From contig JAACJM010000123.1 of the NCBI GenBank assembly GCA_013368315.1, positions 186,001 to 250,000 on the forward strand: a stretch of DNA of 64,000 bases. The letters are read 5' to 3'. This DNA is from Tetrapyrgos nigripes (Eukaryota; Basidiomycota; Agaricomycetes; Agaricales; Campanellaceae). Shown here in pieces: positions 12,275-25,071 of this stretch. Position 1 is the first letter of the stretch; each line of letters opens with the position of its first letter. The notes beneath the pieces were generated by a model. It made no database searches, had not been told where the DNA came from, and saw nothing but the letters and a program-made list of their open reading frames with translations. The position numbers were made by a program, and so were the translations under genes.

Positions 12275-12905
12275 GCAATTCCCCACCTCTGTCCGTAATC
12301 TAGCGATCTTGCTTGGTAACTTAGTGCGTCGTGACTCGGCGGTCATTATTACCGCTATTCCTGGCCTCGACAGCACTTTTCCGGATATTCATTCGGTCAA
12401 ATTGTCCCTTCACGACTTTGACATTGCATGAAATTCGCATTTCTAACATCGATGTTGTCTCCTTGCTCCAATCCACTCCATGCTGGATATCAAGGAGTGT
12501 CCGCCTGACCCAGAGTTGTCAACTGGGCTGAGGCTAGAGGATCTTCCTGTTATGCAGCGCTTTCTATAGAGCTATGCTCGTTCTGGAATCTGAGCTCATC
12601 TTTCCCACATCTCAATTCCAGTCTGACGAGTTCTTATCCGTACTGATATGTACCCCGTTGGTGCCGAAGCTCACTAGACTCAAACTGAGCGTATTGGTGT
12701 ACAAGTTCGATGTGGCCGCCTTCACAGGTACAATTCTATCTCGGACGAAGCATGTGGTGAAAGAGAGTGGTAGTAACGAAGATGGTAGAGGTGTCAAGTA
12801 TCTCCACCATGTTTACCTTCTGTGGAACGAAATCACAGGTCTAAGCTCTGAGGGATGTTTTAACACCATTGTGATGACGCGGGTTAAAAAAGCTGGCTGG
12901 TAGGG

Positions 12906-14262
12906 ACTGAGCGAGGGTATGAATTTTTCAATTCAGATAGCCGTTCTGGTCAGATACTTCGTATAGACAGAAATTGGTATGAAAGCGGCCGGGGTGAACA
13001 GAAATTATTGCGATTGAATCAGAGTACGAAAGAGTCAGTGCTTAGTGAAGAGAAAACCCAAACAGATCTTTTCAAGCCTACATAATACCTATCCCGCTTC
13101 CCATTCATAGACCGAGGAACCTTATCCCAAGTCACTTAGGTATAGATTTTCCAAGGCTCTAATTGAAGTTTGTGTTCCAGCATGTAAGAAAGATGAGGAG
13201 GAGCAGGAAGACAAGAGAAGAGAAAAACAAGAACAAAATCGGGGAGTGAAGACACCTTTAATGTAGTCTACTTGATCGTGCAGTGGAGCGACGACGGATC
13301 GGAACGGACTCCGGAGTCCGTTTCTGGCAGTTTAGGAGAAACATTACATTCTACGTTTCAATAATCAAAGTGTGCTACTTCAAGTTTCATACGAGTATAT
13401 ATCCAAGCAGTAACGTTAAATGTCCTAACTCTCGTTGTCTTTTATTCACTTCTGAGGTCGCTCGGATTCTCTTTTCTTGTCTTTTGTTTCTTTTACCGCT
13501 CTGCCATCCCCATCCTACTACCTATCATTTGTACGTCGATGATTCATCTTGATGAAGATGGGGCGATCAGAAACTCTCTACCGCTACATCTATTCTTGGA
13601 TAGATGGGCCTCCCTCAGTGTATCTATGCACGCTTCATTCCGTCCTCATTGCCTTTGGATTCATTCCTACATTTTCCAAAGTCTACTTCCAACAATTTCG
13701 CATTTAGCACTTCACATTTCTCTGATTCACCTCTCTATGTCTTGACTCCAATGTCTTCTTTTCATCTTCATTGTTTAGTCCCAGTGAAAATTGACCATGG
13801 GTCCAGATGGGCGGCAATGGGAGAAGATGGAAATCTGGTTCCCCCATGCAACTCCCATGACCCTGCCATCATTTTGTCGTTTTACATCACAATGATGGGA
13901 ATTTATGGGAAAATATGGCAAATTCCATGAATTAGTACAGTACCATATCGTTCAGTAGTCTACAGGCATCAACGTTCACAATTCCTTCCATTCCCATCTC
14001 CACCCATCTCCACCCATGTCCAGCCATCTCGTCACATCTCAAGCCGCTTGACCTCATTCCACCCTCCCATCCCAGCTGCGCCGGCCTTGCCCCATGTCCT
14101 CACATCTATCGCCATCCCGCATCTTGTAATATACCTCCACCCGTGTCTATAGTCAGCAAACAATAAAGCTAATAAAATGTAGCGAAGACACATACCATTG
14201 CTTGTCTGGCTTCGTGTTCTTTCTGAGATGAAGACGGTCAGCATGTACGGACGAAAGACTAG
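12906..14262. other. no gene recognised; ATGG-rich low-complexity stretch
   Basis: Open frames here are short and unconvincing. Between about 13790 and 14035 the sequence is biased, with many ATGGG/CCCAT words in both orientations, suggesting an old palindromic or simple-sequence repeat. No boundary could be set. Confidence 0.3.
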
Positions 14263-14541
14263 CACTGGGTGCAAACACTTGTAATTCCTTGGATATACAG
14301 AGGAATTACATAAGACTTACACTGGTACACTCAATATGTAAGTCCACTTGACTTACTGAAGTATTACCAGAGACCAAGAAAAATAGAACAATTATATATG
14401 ACCATTGTAAGGCATGAAGTCTCACAGTGGTCCTTGGTAATACTTCTGTAAGTCAAGTGGACTTACATATTGAGTGTACCAGTGTAAGTCTTGTGTAATT
14501 CCTCTGTATATCCAAGGAATTACAAGTGTTTGCACCCAGTG
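14263..14541. mobile_element. palindromic MITE with terminal inverted repeats over 110 bp
   Basis: The left arm starting CACTGGGTGCAAACAC and the right arm ending with its reverse complement match over roughly 110-120 bp with only a few mismatches, leaving a central spacer of about 40 bp. TA lies just outside both ends (14260-14261 with one extra G, and 14542-14543), fitting a Tc1/mariner-type TA target. There is no coding capacity. The near-identity of the arms implies a recent element or frequent self-correction. Confidence 0.85.
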
Positions 14542-15744
14542 TAGGAACACAAACAACTTACAGCAATGGCATTGCGAAAGTCCGCTGTGTTGCACATATC
14601 TCGCCTAGAACTACAAAAGGGTTGATTAGACAAAAAGTACCAAGTACCATATACACTGCTTACTGTGATTCAGTCAGCTGAACATTCTGCTACTGCAGTT
14701 AGGATGAGGCTGGAGAATCTGTCTTGGCTGGGTCATTGCGAGCTGTATTTGAGCCTTAAGTGAGGTTGAGGGATGGTTAAAGGCGAGACCAAACGAGAGG
14801 ATGAGGACAGAGGGATATCAGAAACAAGGTAACCCAAAAGTGAGGAGTTGCACACCTGAAGTTCGTCCCTCTTCTCGTCTCAAAACGGCCAACTAGAATC
14901 ACCAGACTACTTGTTCCAAGTGTCGTCATGCCATGCTGCCCTGACACGTCTGCCTTGTCCTGAGATGCACTGTACACGTACTGAGATGGAGGGGGTATTG
15001 AGTAGGAGAGGGGAAGAGAGGGTAGCGAGCAAGGGAGAGTGATGATGGTAGTTGGGGAGAGAGTCGTCTTCGAGCAAAATTGTTTGGGGATGCGTCGTTT
15101 TACGTTGGGGCAATGATGACGTTGGTCTGTCGGTGTGCCATTGACGAAGGAACTCACTGAGTCGGACTTTCTCTCCTAGGCCTGCATCCCCAGCCGCCAA
15201 TATGTCCTATCAAATCCCTCAAGTGACTGGAATGATAGCTTGGAGCGTCCTCTGAACCAAGCTAAAGGTTAAACCCGATGTCTAAGCGCACAATCTCCAA
15301 TGCCGTCAACATCCAGCTCAACGTCAATGGCCTCTACCACACAATTACAGGCACATCATCATGCTGATTCGTTCTGTATACAGCTTATCAAGTTTTATCA
15401 AGTCTTTATGGGGTCTCTCATCTGAGACCTCAAGACAGTGCTGTCGGCGTATCCATGGCCCTGGGAGCTCCCTAACACTAGCGCTGCAGCCGCCGTATCT
15501 CATCTCTGAGCAGCACTCCAACACCTCTTTCCTCACACCCGCCACTCGCTCAACTGCACACTAGAATCCTGTCATCTTCTGTCCACTCCCATTCTTCCCT
15601 CTAGCTTGTTATCCTCACTCGCTCCAGCATACATAATGTGTCTCTAGCATGTCTCACCATGACTAATTTCCCTGAGGTAAGCGGGCCGGTTACCTACTGA
15701 GGCTGCCCCTCCATCGCCAGACATGATCTCCTACATCTCAGCCT
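14542..15744. other. no gene recognised
   Basis: Minus-strand frames at 14777-15200 show no recognisable domain and overlap each other in different frames. I see no RNA or repeat structure. Confidence 0.25.
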
Positions 15745-16046
15745 CAATGTTCTCCTTCCCGTCCTCAGTCCCATCCTCGTTCCTCTCCCCTTCCTGCTCC
15801 ATCTTCACCATTCTATGCCTTCACGGTGAATGTTGGGCTCACTAGCGTCCAGGATCTTCCTTATCTCTTCACCAGCTTCGCTCCTCACATGATCCTCAAT
15901 ATTCTCCTTCCCGTCCTCAGTTCCATCTTCGTTGCTCTTCCTTTCCTGCTCCATCTTCACCATTCTATGCCCTCGCAGTGAACGTTGGGCTCACTAGCGT
16001 TCAGGGTCTTCCTTATCTCTTCACCAGCTTCGCTCCTCACATGATG
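15745..16046. repeat. tandem duplication, unit about 152 bp, two copies
   Basis: The block from TCTCCTTCCCGTCCTCAG to CTTCGCTCCTCACATGAT occurs at about 15751 and again at about 15903, offset by 152 bp, with around ten substitutions between copies. The sequence is pyrimidine-rich on the plus strand. No coding role is evident. Confidence 0.85.
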
Positions 16047-17113
16047 CATCCCCTCACTCTAGCTCTCCTAACGTTTCACCTCTCAGTCCCTTCACCTCTG
16101 CTACCTCTCCCCTCTCCCTCTCCCCCATCTCCTATGCCTCTGCGCTTCGCCAATTCACGGACTACACCCTAACCTGCCCGCTCTTCTTTATCACATACCT
16201 CTCGTACCGCACATATCTCACCTGCCCCATGTACTCCTTCCCCCTGTCCTTATCCAATAGATTCATTTCCCTCCATTGTTACTGTTCACACATCATTCAT
16301 GTCCTCTCTCAATCTCGATCCCTGGAGTGATCGCTGTAACACACACAACAATACCGCTATCAACTTCTCTTCATCGAGATCACTACCATTGCCATTCCGT
16401 CGCCACTCCTTCACTGTCACTTTGCCTCACTTCGCCCTACTCCGTCTTTTCCCTACCTCAGCAATTGTTGCCACTCGTCACCACTCATCTACGTACATAT
16501 AGCACCATACCCATATACACTAAGCTGCGTCTTCATAAGGCCTCTATATGTCTATATCACTACCTTCAAATCAACTCTTCCTCATCAAAGTTACTGCCAA
16601 TGCTGCACAGCAGTTTTATCTTTTGTGCCCACAGCTATTGACGCTCGGGGTCCTCACCGTAAAAAATAATCTTTAATGTCTGGAGTGTAGGGGGTGTATG
16701 TTCGTCTGTAGGACTTTCGGGAGCGGCCCCACAGCGTAAATATTAGGAAGAATCGGGCTCTAGACGAGATGACCCTCTTCAAGAACCCTGAGTATCCCAA
16801 AGCCGTCGCCACGGCGGCAAAGGAAATTGAAAGGAAGTCAACCCACTCCTTCAAGAATTATCGAATCGACGTCCGCAATTCAGTCTTCCTCAGGCTGGGA
16901 TTATTACCCCTTTCAATTGTTTTCTACCTCGTTTCCTTTTAGAATTCTGTCTATTATTACTGTCCCCCGTTACAGTACGATCTGCAGACATGCTCGATAC
17001 GTTGCGGGAATAGTATTAATACTCAGAGGGGTATTCCTTGTAGCGAGTGGCTGGGGTGTAGCAGATTGATGAGGTGGACATTTTCGCATCCGGCCGCTTG
17101 CCTCAGTTGAAAA
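16047..17113. other. no gene recognised
   Basis: Pyrimidine-rich on the plus strand up to about 16650, then mixed. No convincing coding region, RNA or repeat was found before the transposon end at 17114. Confidence 0.25.
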
Positions 17114-17199
17114 CCGGTACTGGTAAATTTGCGGACACCCCTTGCGGACACCTTGAAGGGTTGCGGACACCCTGTAGATAGGATTGTAGATACTGTATG

Positions 17200-18060
17200 A
17201 GACTGTACCTCCTGTGTCAAGTGTATATCTTGCCTCAGAGACACTTTCAAGGTCTTGTCCACAGAGTGTAAAAATCTTCAAAAAGTGGGATAAGCACAGC
17301 CACAAATTTTTTTTTTTGATATGTTTCCACAGATAATTTCTCTAAAGAGTGCTAAGAGAAGATTCATACATCCTCATGAGTCAAATATCATTGTGAAATT
17401 GCAATGCTGAAGACACTCAAAATGTTTTTCACAAATCTCAAGTGCTTTGAGAAGCTGACTGCCAGCATCTGCACTTGTCAACTTTGAATATCAACTAGTT
17501 AGTGGTATAAGAGACAGGTCATAGCATGTTTCTGGAAGATATACATTATAATAACTCCAAGGTAATCTGTACTCACCATAATTTTAACATTTGGACCTGT
17601 CAACTTTGAATATTAAACAACTGATGGTATTGGGGTCATGTCTTAGCATGTTTGTACAAGAGAAGACATTGTAATAGCTTCAGAATCAGTTGTACTGATT
17701 GTAATCCTGTTTTGCACTTGTAACACTTTGTAGACACCTTGCGGATACCTTGCGGATACCTTGCGGACACCTTGCGGACACCTTGTGGACACCCTGTATA
17801 CAGTCTCAGGAGTGCCAGTTACAACCCTGATGCATTCCAGCACTGTCAACAGAATGTAAACTTTTTGAAAAAAAGTGGGAGAAGCACAGCCACAAATTTT
17901 TCTGAGAGGACATTTTGCAGACACCTTGTGGACACCCTGTAGACAGCCTCAGGAGTGCCAGTTACAATACTGATGCATTCCAACACTGCCCACAGAGTGT
18001 AAACTTTCTGAAAAAAGTAGGATAAGCACAGCCACAATCCTTTTCCTGATGTTTTTACAG
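17200..18060. repeat. subterminal repeats of the 7.8-kb transposon
   Basis: A block running from the GCGGACACC words through 'cagtctcaggagtgccagttacaa' to 'aagtgggataagcacagcc' appears at about 17200-17310, 17740-17900 and 17910-18040, with CTTGCGGACAC or similar words in runs at 17730-17790. The same block occurs twice in the deletion derivative (52080-52160 and 52620-52730). Arrays like this at one end of a DNA transposon are usually transposase binding sites. Confidence 0.75.
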
Positions 18061-18233
18061 ATAATCTCCATACAGGATTCCAAGAGAATATTCCTACAGA
18101 CTCACAAGTCAATCTCTCCATGAACTTGTGACACTGAAGGCACTCAAAATTTTTCTCATGCACCTCAAGTGCATTGAAATGCTTACTGTCAGTCTTAACA
18201 ATTGTCAACTTTGAATATCAAAGAATTTACTGT

Positions 18234-18368
18234 ATTAGGATCAGGTCGTAGCCTCTTTATACAGGGTAATACATTGTAATTAGGATCAGGTCATAGCCTC
18301 TTTATACAGGGTAATACATTGTAATTAGGATCAGGTCGTAGCCTCTTTATACAGGGTAATACATTGTA
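18234..18368. repeat. 45-bp tandem repeat, three copies
   Basis: The unit starting ATTAGGATCAGGTCGTAGCC repeats at 18234, 18279 and 18324 with one base changed in the middle copy. It lies just downstream of the transposase gene's stop, inside the element. The near identity points to recent expansion. Confidence 0.95.
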
Positions 18369-18425
18369 ATAGCTTTACAATAATTTCATTCTAATTTCTG
18401 CAAATAGACAATTTTAGCAAAGAGA

Positions 18426-21400
18426 CTACTTTCTTTGCCTGCGTAGCCTCTTGTATTGGTGTTGATCTTCTGTCTCATGATTTTCCCTTTCTGCAACAAG
18501 TTTGCGCTTGGAACGTGTTGATTGATATGGTAGATGATGCTCTGTTGGCTCTGTAGCAATTCCCTTGTTTAATTCTCCAACTTTTTGTAAAGCCTCTTTG
18601 GAACTGTTTAAGATTTTCTCTTTGAACCGTGGCTTTGGTTTGGGTCTGGGAGGTGCTTTCTTCTCTTCCTCTATCCGCTTTGCTTTGTTTTCTGCCTCAA
18701 TCTTTTCCCGTATAACCTTGCACTGTTCACCCTCCTGGAAGATTAATTAGAAACAAATTCAGAAGAAAAATGATATTACTTTACCTCAAGGTCAGATTCT
18801 GTAGCATGTTGGATATCAGGTGCATATTTCTCTGGACCATCATAGGGCCACCATGAATCCTCTGGAGGACCAACATCTAGGCCCCATTGCTCTCTTCCTG
18901 CTTTGCCTGCCTTTGCTGATCTATCAAACATTGCTGCTTCTAATATCATGAGTGCTTCCCCATCCACATCTGCCCTTTGTATTTTGTCCTTTCCATCCAC
19001 AGTCTTTCCAGTGAAATCCACTAGTCGCTGCCATGCCTGCTGAAGAATCAAACATTCTATTTCCTGAACAGATGATCCCTCTTTAACGTGTTCCAGAAAT
19101 GTTTCCCGTTGAGAATGAGCTAAGAAGAGTGTACGAGCATGTGCAAAACACAATTCAAAATCAGCAGCTGTGAAATCTTTTCCAATTCCAGCAACATTTT
19201 CATGAATCCAGTTCAAAATTCGAGCCCTGTCATCTGTAGTGATCCCACCTGTAAAGTATGATGGACAAGGATGTCCAAACATTGATGTGAGAGCAATGTA
19301 ACCTTCTGGCAATGTGTATCCCAAGTCAATGTCTTCAAGGTATAGAGACAGGGCAGGAACACACTCTACAGACAGTTCTGAAAAGTCGGAGCTAATTGTG
19401 GAAAGCAGAATCTCCTGAAGAGTGATCTTGTGCTTGTATAATGCCTTGTCAACTTCAGTGTTATAGGGAAAAGCTCGCCAGTCAGTGGCAACATCTTCTG
19501 GATCACGTTCCTCATGTATCCGGGTAAATTTGCCCAGCTAAGAAGATATGTATTAGACTTTTTCAAGCACTGGAATCGTAAAAGACATACCCTGATTGCT
19601 CGTTGACCCTCACGGTCGCCATAGAGCCCATCAACTATCCTGCTTATGGGGATACCTTCTAATATCTTGTTTGCATTCTCATGTTTGATGCCCCGCCACA
19701 TCTTGACTGTCCACTTGCCTTTTTCCCCATGGAGAAGACGGCCTGGATAATAAAATTTATCTCTGGCAGTCATCTGAAGTAAGACAGTCCTCCCAGCACT
19801 GATGTAGATTAGTCAAAGAGAATCAATTTTAGGGCTAATAAACTTACTAGAGTCGATTAGCAACATCCTGCAACATTTGAGTACAATTGGGTGGTCTGAT
19901 TTCCAACCTCTTTGAGGCCAACAGTGATTGACCACTGCAGACATGACATATGAATGCTCCCTCAATTGTTGGTTCTAACCGATTGACAAGGCAGGCTAAA
20001 TGTGACCACTGCTGACATTGATCACATTGCACTGTGTCCTGTTTTACACTGTCACGATGACCATCATTCTCAGTGCCACATTGACAGAGTATAGGAAGGG
20101 GTGACGAAGGTGGTGGAGAACTAGAGAGAATTGTCCGTGATGGTGTCACTGGACATCCAGAGCTTGCGTTGGAATGAGGTGAAATTGATTGAATTACTTG
20201 TTGGTCAGAGTCTGTTTGTTGATACTCTGTAACTGAGTAATGTGGTTTCCATCTCTTGGTTTCCTCCACTTTCATGACTCTGTACCCAGCCTTGACCAAA
20301 GTGGCTGAATTGGTCCCATCTAGCTGTATATCAAGCTTTTCTTGTGCTGTTTTGATACAGTCTTGGTGGAATTTCTTCTGAGCATTGACACCACCTTCAA
20401 GGCTATAGAAACTGCAAACAGTGTGATAACCAGAAAGTGATGTTTTTCCACCCAGCAAATCTGCAATCTTCCCCTTCAACTGCTGGGCATAGCCATTGTG
20501 CTCCATGCCATCATACAAAAAAGCAACTGATTTTCCACCAGTTGTTGGGATAAGTGTAATACATCTGAAATGTGTTCCGTTTGAAAACATCCGGCCCACA
20601 AGCTTGTATACAGCACCACTCTTTTTGCTAGATGATTTGGTGTCTAGATACATCGCACAAGGAAAATCCCAATCAGGTTGCTTGCCCTCCTCACTCACAC
20701 CTGGCCGAATAATGAGTACAGAGGGAATCCAGCTGACAAATTCCATTTTTTGGCAACTTCCTTGACAATATATATCTGGATCATTTGTACCCTCTCTTGT
20801 GTGATGTCTCCAGCATTCTTCAAAGCTCTGTGGAACCTCCAGTGAAGACAAGTTAAAGAGTGACTCAAACCAGTTGCCTATATTGCCTTTAAAGAGATTA
20901 AAGTCCCTTGCAGCTGGTTCCTGCCATTGAGAATTTGTGACGCGAGGATGCCCAACCTGATAGTGACCCTCACTGCAACTGGAGACCCTTTGAATGACAG
21001 GAAGAAAGAATCTGACTGCATCTGGACAAATGGGACCATCACAACGCTTGGCATTTGGGGCTGTAATCAAGTAGTACAGCCAATACTAGAGAAATAATAA
21101 GTTTCAAAATGTTAAAAATTGATTATAACAGTCTTACTAGAGCAGAATGGTATTCATGTTCCTGCATTCATATAAACTGAGCATATCTGAGTATTATAAA
21201 AAGAGATCAACTTACTATATGATATGAGGTCTCTTCTCCTGACAAACAACGGGGTAGCCCAGCGAGTATGTGTCTAAACCTATCACGTATGTTCTGAAGT
21301 TTTTGTGATCCATCATCCTCAGAGTGAGATCCTGCAAAAGTAGAGAGTGGCCATGCTCTCCGGTCACTCAGAGTTTTGTGCAAGTATGAAATTGGCCACT

Positions 21401-24400
21401 TGGTGGGATCCTGTCCAGCACAAGGAGCAGCAAAGCTTGCAAACTCTTCCCAATGTCCATGACACATTAGTGTAATATACACAAGATGCAATGATGTATC
21501 AAGCCAGCAAGAGTTACGTGACCATGGGTAGCTAGCAAATTCCTTGGTAATTGCCAGATCTATTGACAGTGGAGCAGATAAATCAGGTCTTTTTTCCTTT
21601 CCCTGTGACATCTTCTTTTTGGATACAGGAATTTTATCATGTTTGGAAGAAAAGCTATCCAAGACTGGAATCTTGATCTGTTGCTCCTTTTTTGCCTTTT
21701 TAGGTGATGAAGGCAACTCATCTTCAGAACCAGAGCTACTGAGAGCTAAAATCTTGACATGCTTTTGTTTCTTAGATTTTCTGAGGTCGGACTGAGTATC
21801 AGGGGCGCGACCCTCCCTGAGTGCAGAGCGGTCACGTTTTCTAGGGGAAGGGGTATGACTTTGACTGCTGCGTCTACGTTTTGGGGTTTCTGGTATTGTT
21901 GTAGCTGCAAGCCGATCAAGCTTACGCTGGCGCTGAGATCGGCCATACCGAATTGGTTGGCCAACTGCATTGAAGATCAGTGAGAGATATTCTCAAAAAT
22001 TAGACCAAACCTACTACTATAAGAGTCATACAGGCCTTGAAAATGCTGTGAGACTAGGAGCAAACCATCACATCCAGGAACAATATCCTTGTTTTGGCCT
22101 GGCAGAAAATTGAGTAATATTCTGAGACATATATCAGGATTCCTTACCAGCAATAGTGTATATAACAGAGTGCAGAGATTCCTCTGCATTTGTTGTATCA
22201 GGAAGCTTGGAGGCAAGTGTGCTATCCATTGTTCGTTGACTCCTAAAAATCATACTAGCATGTTCAGGAGCTAGCCACCATCTCTGCCATGCTTCCAGCC
22301 CTGGCCATCTCTCTTGCATTATCTTCACTAATTGATTGAATACACCGGAATTCTCTGTCTCAACCATCTGCCTGCAGGTTTCTAGAAAGTTGTCTCTTGA
22401 TTCTGGTGGCACATGGTTACCAAGCCGAGAAACACGTGTCATAGATTTCTCAAAATGATATTTACATCCCTTGATAAGTTCCTGGGCAGCCTTCTCAAGC
22501 TCAGCACGTGTCCGAGTGTTGTCCTTCCAGTCCATAAAACAATCAACAAATGCAGATATAAAACCAAGTCGTTGTGCATCACTAAAATCAACAACCTTTT
22601 TGATTCAAATCAGTGAGATATAATTTAATTTAGTCTTGATAAAGAGTTCTCACCAATGCAAACAATTCATCTTTAATTTCCATGTCATATTCTAGTGCAG
22701 CTTCAAAAATGCTCTTAATCACACTAGTAAAATGCCAATGGTAATGCCGAGTGGTGACCCCATTGGCAAAGCTGAACATGCAGGGGACCCATCTATCAAT
22801 TCCTGGACAGAATGTGGTGGTTGAAATCAACACAGAATTGAGGTCTGACCAGTACTTGTGTGCTCCATCTGTTAACATTCCTTCCAGTGGCAAAGGTCCT
22901 TCTATTAATACTGCCTTTGGCAAAAGTTGATCTCGCATCCACTTGGTGTGAAATGATATGACACATTCATCCTATTTGTTTGTTTATTTATCTTAGTTAC
23001 TGAAAGGTCCAAACAGGTAGATATTAGTGAACTTACCTCTCTACCCACAGTATTTTCTCTCATGATGACTTCATCACGGTGCCGCTTGATCCAAGAGTGG
23101 AACTGATTGATAAATGATGATCCAACTTCTGATTTTGCACTGTTTTTGAAATTCTTGCGGTGATATCGGAAAGTATCGGGGTTTCCAAGGCATTGTCCAA
23201 TCTCTCGTGCTGGTTTTGTTTTACCCTCAGAGTCTTTGCCAGCTGCATAGCTTTGCAAGGGAGTTTGATCTTGATTAATTTGAAGATGCTCTTTGGTATC
23301 TTTTGACTCCTGGGCTGTCAGATGCTTGACGTAGGGAAGCCTGGGATGGTTGTGGGGTTGACCATTGATGTATCGATATTTACAAGTTGAGATATCTGTG
23401 CCAACCTGACCATATTCAATAAGGTAGGAACGGGATTCACAAGGGAAATGTTCAAGTGAGGCACCACACTGACACTGTTGTGTTATTGTCTGCTTTTCCA
23501 GTGATTTAGCATGCGTTTTAGGTCGAGTGATGATATCACAATTTTCATTCCTGCACCGGAGTATACCGAGACATTGCTTGTAGCTCTCTCTGCCCTGGGA
23601 TATTGTTTCACCATTCACTGTAAAACTTTGACCATTCTTTCCATTAGCTCCACTGGAGCCCCGTGTAGCCCACTGAACTGCAAGATTCTTATGTGCACTA
23701 AAAGTCGAGTAGTCCAGGTCAATAGCAAATTTTCCATTTGGGAACCCATTCCAAAATCCACCTTCAAGCAAGTCAATGCGGGTGAATGGCACACTCATAT
23801 CATTTTTGTGACGACACTGAGGTGCTGGTGGAGATTCAAGTGGAACAAATGTAGTCAGATGAGCAGGATCTGTTAGATCTACAGGATATACTGCTATATT
23901 TGTAGGGTGAGCTGGAGCAGATGGGACTATGACAGTTTTGTCTTGAATTGGTTTCTGCAGTGCTGGTACAGTAGATGGGGGCTGAACAGTCAAAGGTGCA
24001 TTATTCTGAGTGTTATGCCCAGCTATAAATTCACTCAGACACCATTCCACAGTTAAAGGGACTTCCACATACCATTGGAGATGCTTGTAATGTGATGCAA
24101 TTGACTGTCACCAGTGCTTCCCTTCATTTTGGAAAAAAAACCTATAAGAAGAATGATAAGTTTTAAGGTATATTCATCAAGAAGTGATTGATATAGTAAA
24201 GATCTTACCCTCACTCCAGACCTGGACCTGCACCATCTCTGCATTGGTAGCACTCAGATTTATATTCATCTGATGGTTGTCTTTCACTCTAGGACTGGCA
24301 TCCTTAGGTGCAGGTTTGCAAGGTAGATCTTTTCAAATAGCTCAGATTGACACCATTTAGCTATGATAGCAAATTCTACATACCACAGTTGGCTATGCTG

Positions 24401-24801
24401 TCCTCTGGAACCTGAATTGAAGAGTTTGTGTATTCTAAATTTAAAAATAGGAGTAAAAATAGAAGTCAGTGCAAACTGCATGATTGTGATAGCATCAACA
24501 AAATACACACCATTGATGACAGATTTGCTCATTGTATGAGGTGGCTCCTCATTGCTGTGAAGTTGCTCAGTCTCCAAGTCTGGATACAGAAATATGGCCA
24601 GCTTTCTACGCCAGCCTTGCTATAAAAACTTAGACTACATACTTGAACTATACATATTTGGAGGAGGATACTTACAAACAAGCTCATCTTTACAAAAGTG
24701 AGCCAACGAAATGTCGAAAGTGTTGAAGATTCAAAAGTGTCCAGGTCACAAGTCCAAACCTTTAGCTTCCTGCACAAAAGGCCATCATTCTGATTACTCA
24801 T
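18426..24801 (-). CDS. transposase fusion: WRKY-GCM1 zinc finger, DDE core, USP-like peptidase, PHD finger
   Basis: One spliced minus-strand gene from ATG 24801 (MSNQNDGLLCRKL) to TAG 18426-18428. Domain order: a WRKY-GCM1-type finger (YKQCLGILRCRNENC near 23570, CQCGASLEHFPC near 23470, GQPHNHP near 23350); a DDE core (GMLTDGAHKYW near 22875, VVDFSDAQRLGF near 22580, LPDTTNAEESLH near 22185); a basic linker (21600-21950); a deubiquitinase-like domain with Cys box NSCWLDTSLHLVYITL (near 21500), His region GTHFRCI (near 20570) and YDGMEHNGYAQ (near 20505); a C4HC3 PHD finger (CQCG...CDQCQQWSHLACL...CHVC, 19925-20090); and a conserved C-terminal region (YYPGRLL..WTVKMWRG, 19690-19750; then 18776-19324). 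The Lys/Arg-rich tail ends RRQRK. I found no stop or frameshift inside the exons, in contrast to most elements nearby. Some exon borders are not fixed. Confidence 0.78.
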
Positions 24802-25071
24802 AGCAGGTGGTAGGAGTGTTTGTATTATCCCATAAACTAATAGAAACAATGGTTTTTGACAAGAATAGGTTCATAGCAATGAAAAATGGGTGTCCGCAGG
24901 GTGTCCGCAAGGGGGTGTCCGCAAATTTCTCATACCCGCAAGAAATACAGAGTGACAAGAAATACAAGTTTCATTGTACAGCAGCTTTGCAATAGGGTAA
25001 GAATTTTAAACTAAGAGACCATCATGGAATAAGTATGAGTAGGGTAGGGTAAAGGGGCCAGGGGGATAGTA

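Larger units (their letters stand above)
10488..12905 (+). pseudogene. LRR/F-box-like gene remnant, split by a hAT element
   Basis: Plus-strand pieces read like the LRR half of agaricomycete F-box-type proteins: LTAVELVSSGNDNIS and VTLRYRLMGRSFGTQPMPRI before the insertion, and SVRNLAILLGNLVRRDSA and DIHSVKLSLHDFDIA after it. Removing the element at 10850-12274 and one target copy rejoins the codons for RIPEQF and PTSVRNLAIL in frame across the junction, which shows the insertion hit this coding region. Frameshifts and stops elsewhere (for example after DFDIA, and a frame change near 10750) show decay. No F-box itself was identified, so the family call is tentative. Confidence 0.5.
17114..24938 (-). 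mobile_element. 7.8-kb DNA transposon (MULE-like), apparently coding-intact
   Basis: Both ends carry inverted repeats built from the word TTGCGGACACC: the left end reads AAATTTGCGGACACCCC then TTGCGGACACC, and the right end read in reverse has the same two words in the same order. The outermost bases are (C)CGGTA and CGGGTA. The inside holds one large minus-strand transposase gene (18426-24801) plus subterminal repeats. I found no target duplication for this copy. The deletion derivative at 51986-53336 shares both ends and does have a 9-bp duplication, which with the GCM-type finger argues for a Mutator-like (MULE) element. The superfamily is an inference. Confidence 0.8.

Noticed and set aside
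17114..24938. Kyakuja-Dileera-Zisupton (KDZ) element
   Set aside because: The GCM-type finger, TTNAEE motif and the 9-bp target duplication of its derivative fit a Mutator-like element better; I saw no CxC-type KDZ cysteine cluster.
17100..24950. 9-bp target duplication for the full-length transposon
   Set aside because: The flanks (AGTTGAAAA and CAAGAAATA) do not match at any sensible boundary; none is claimed.
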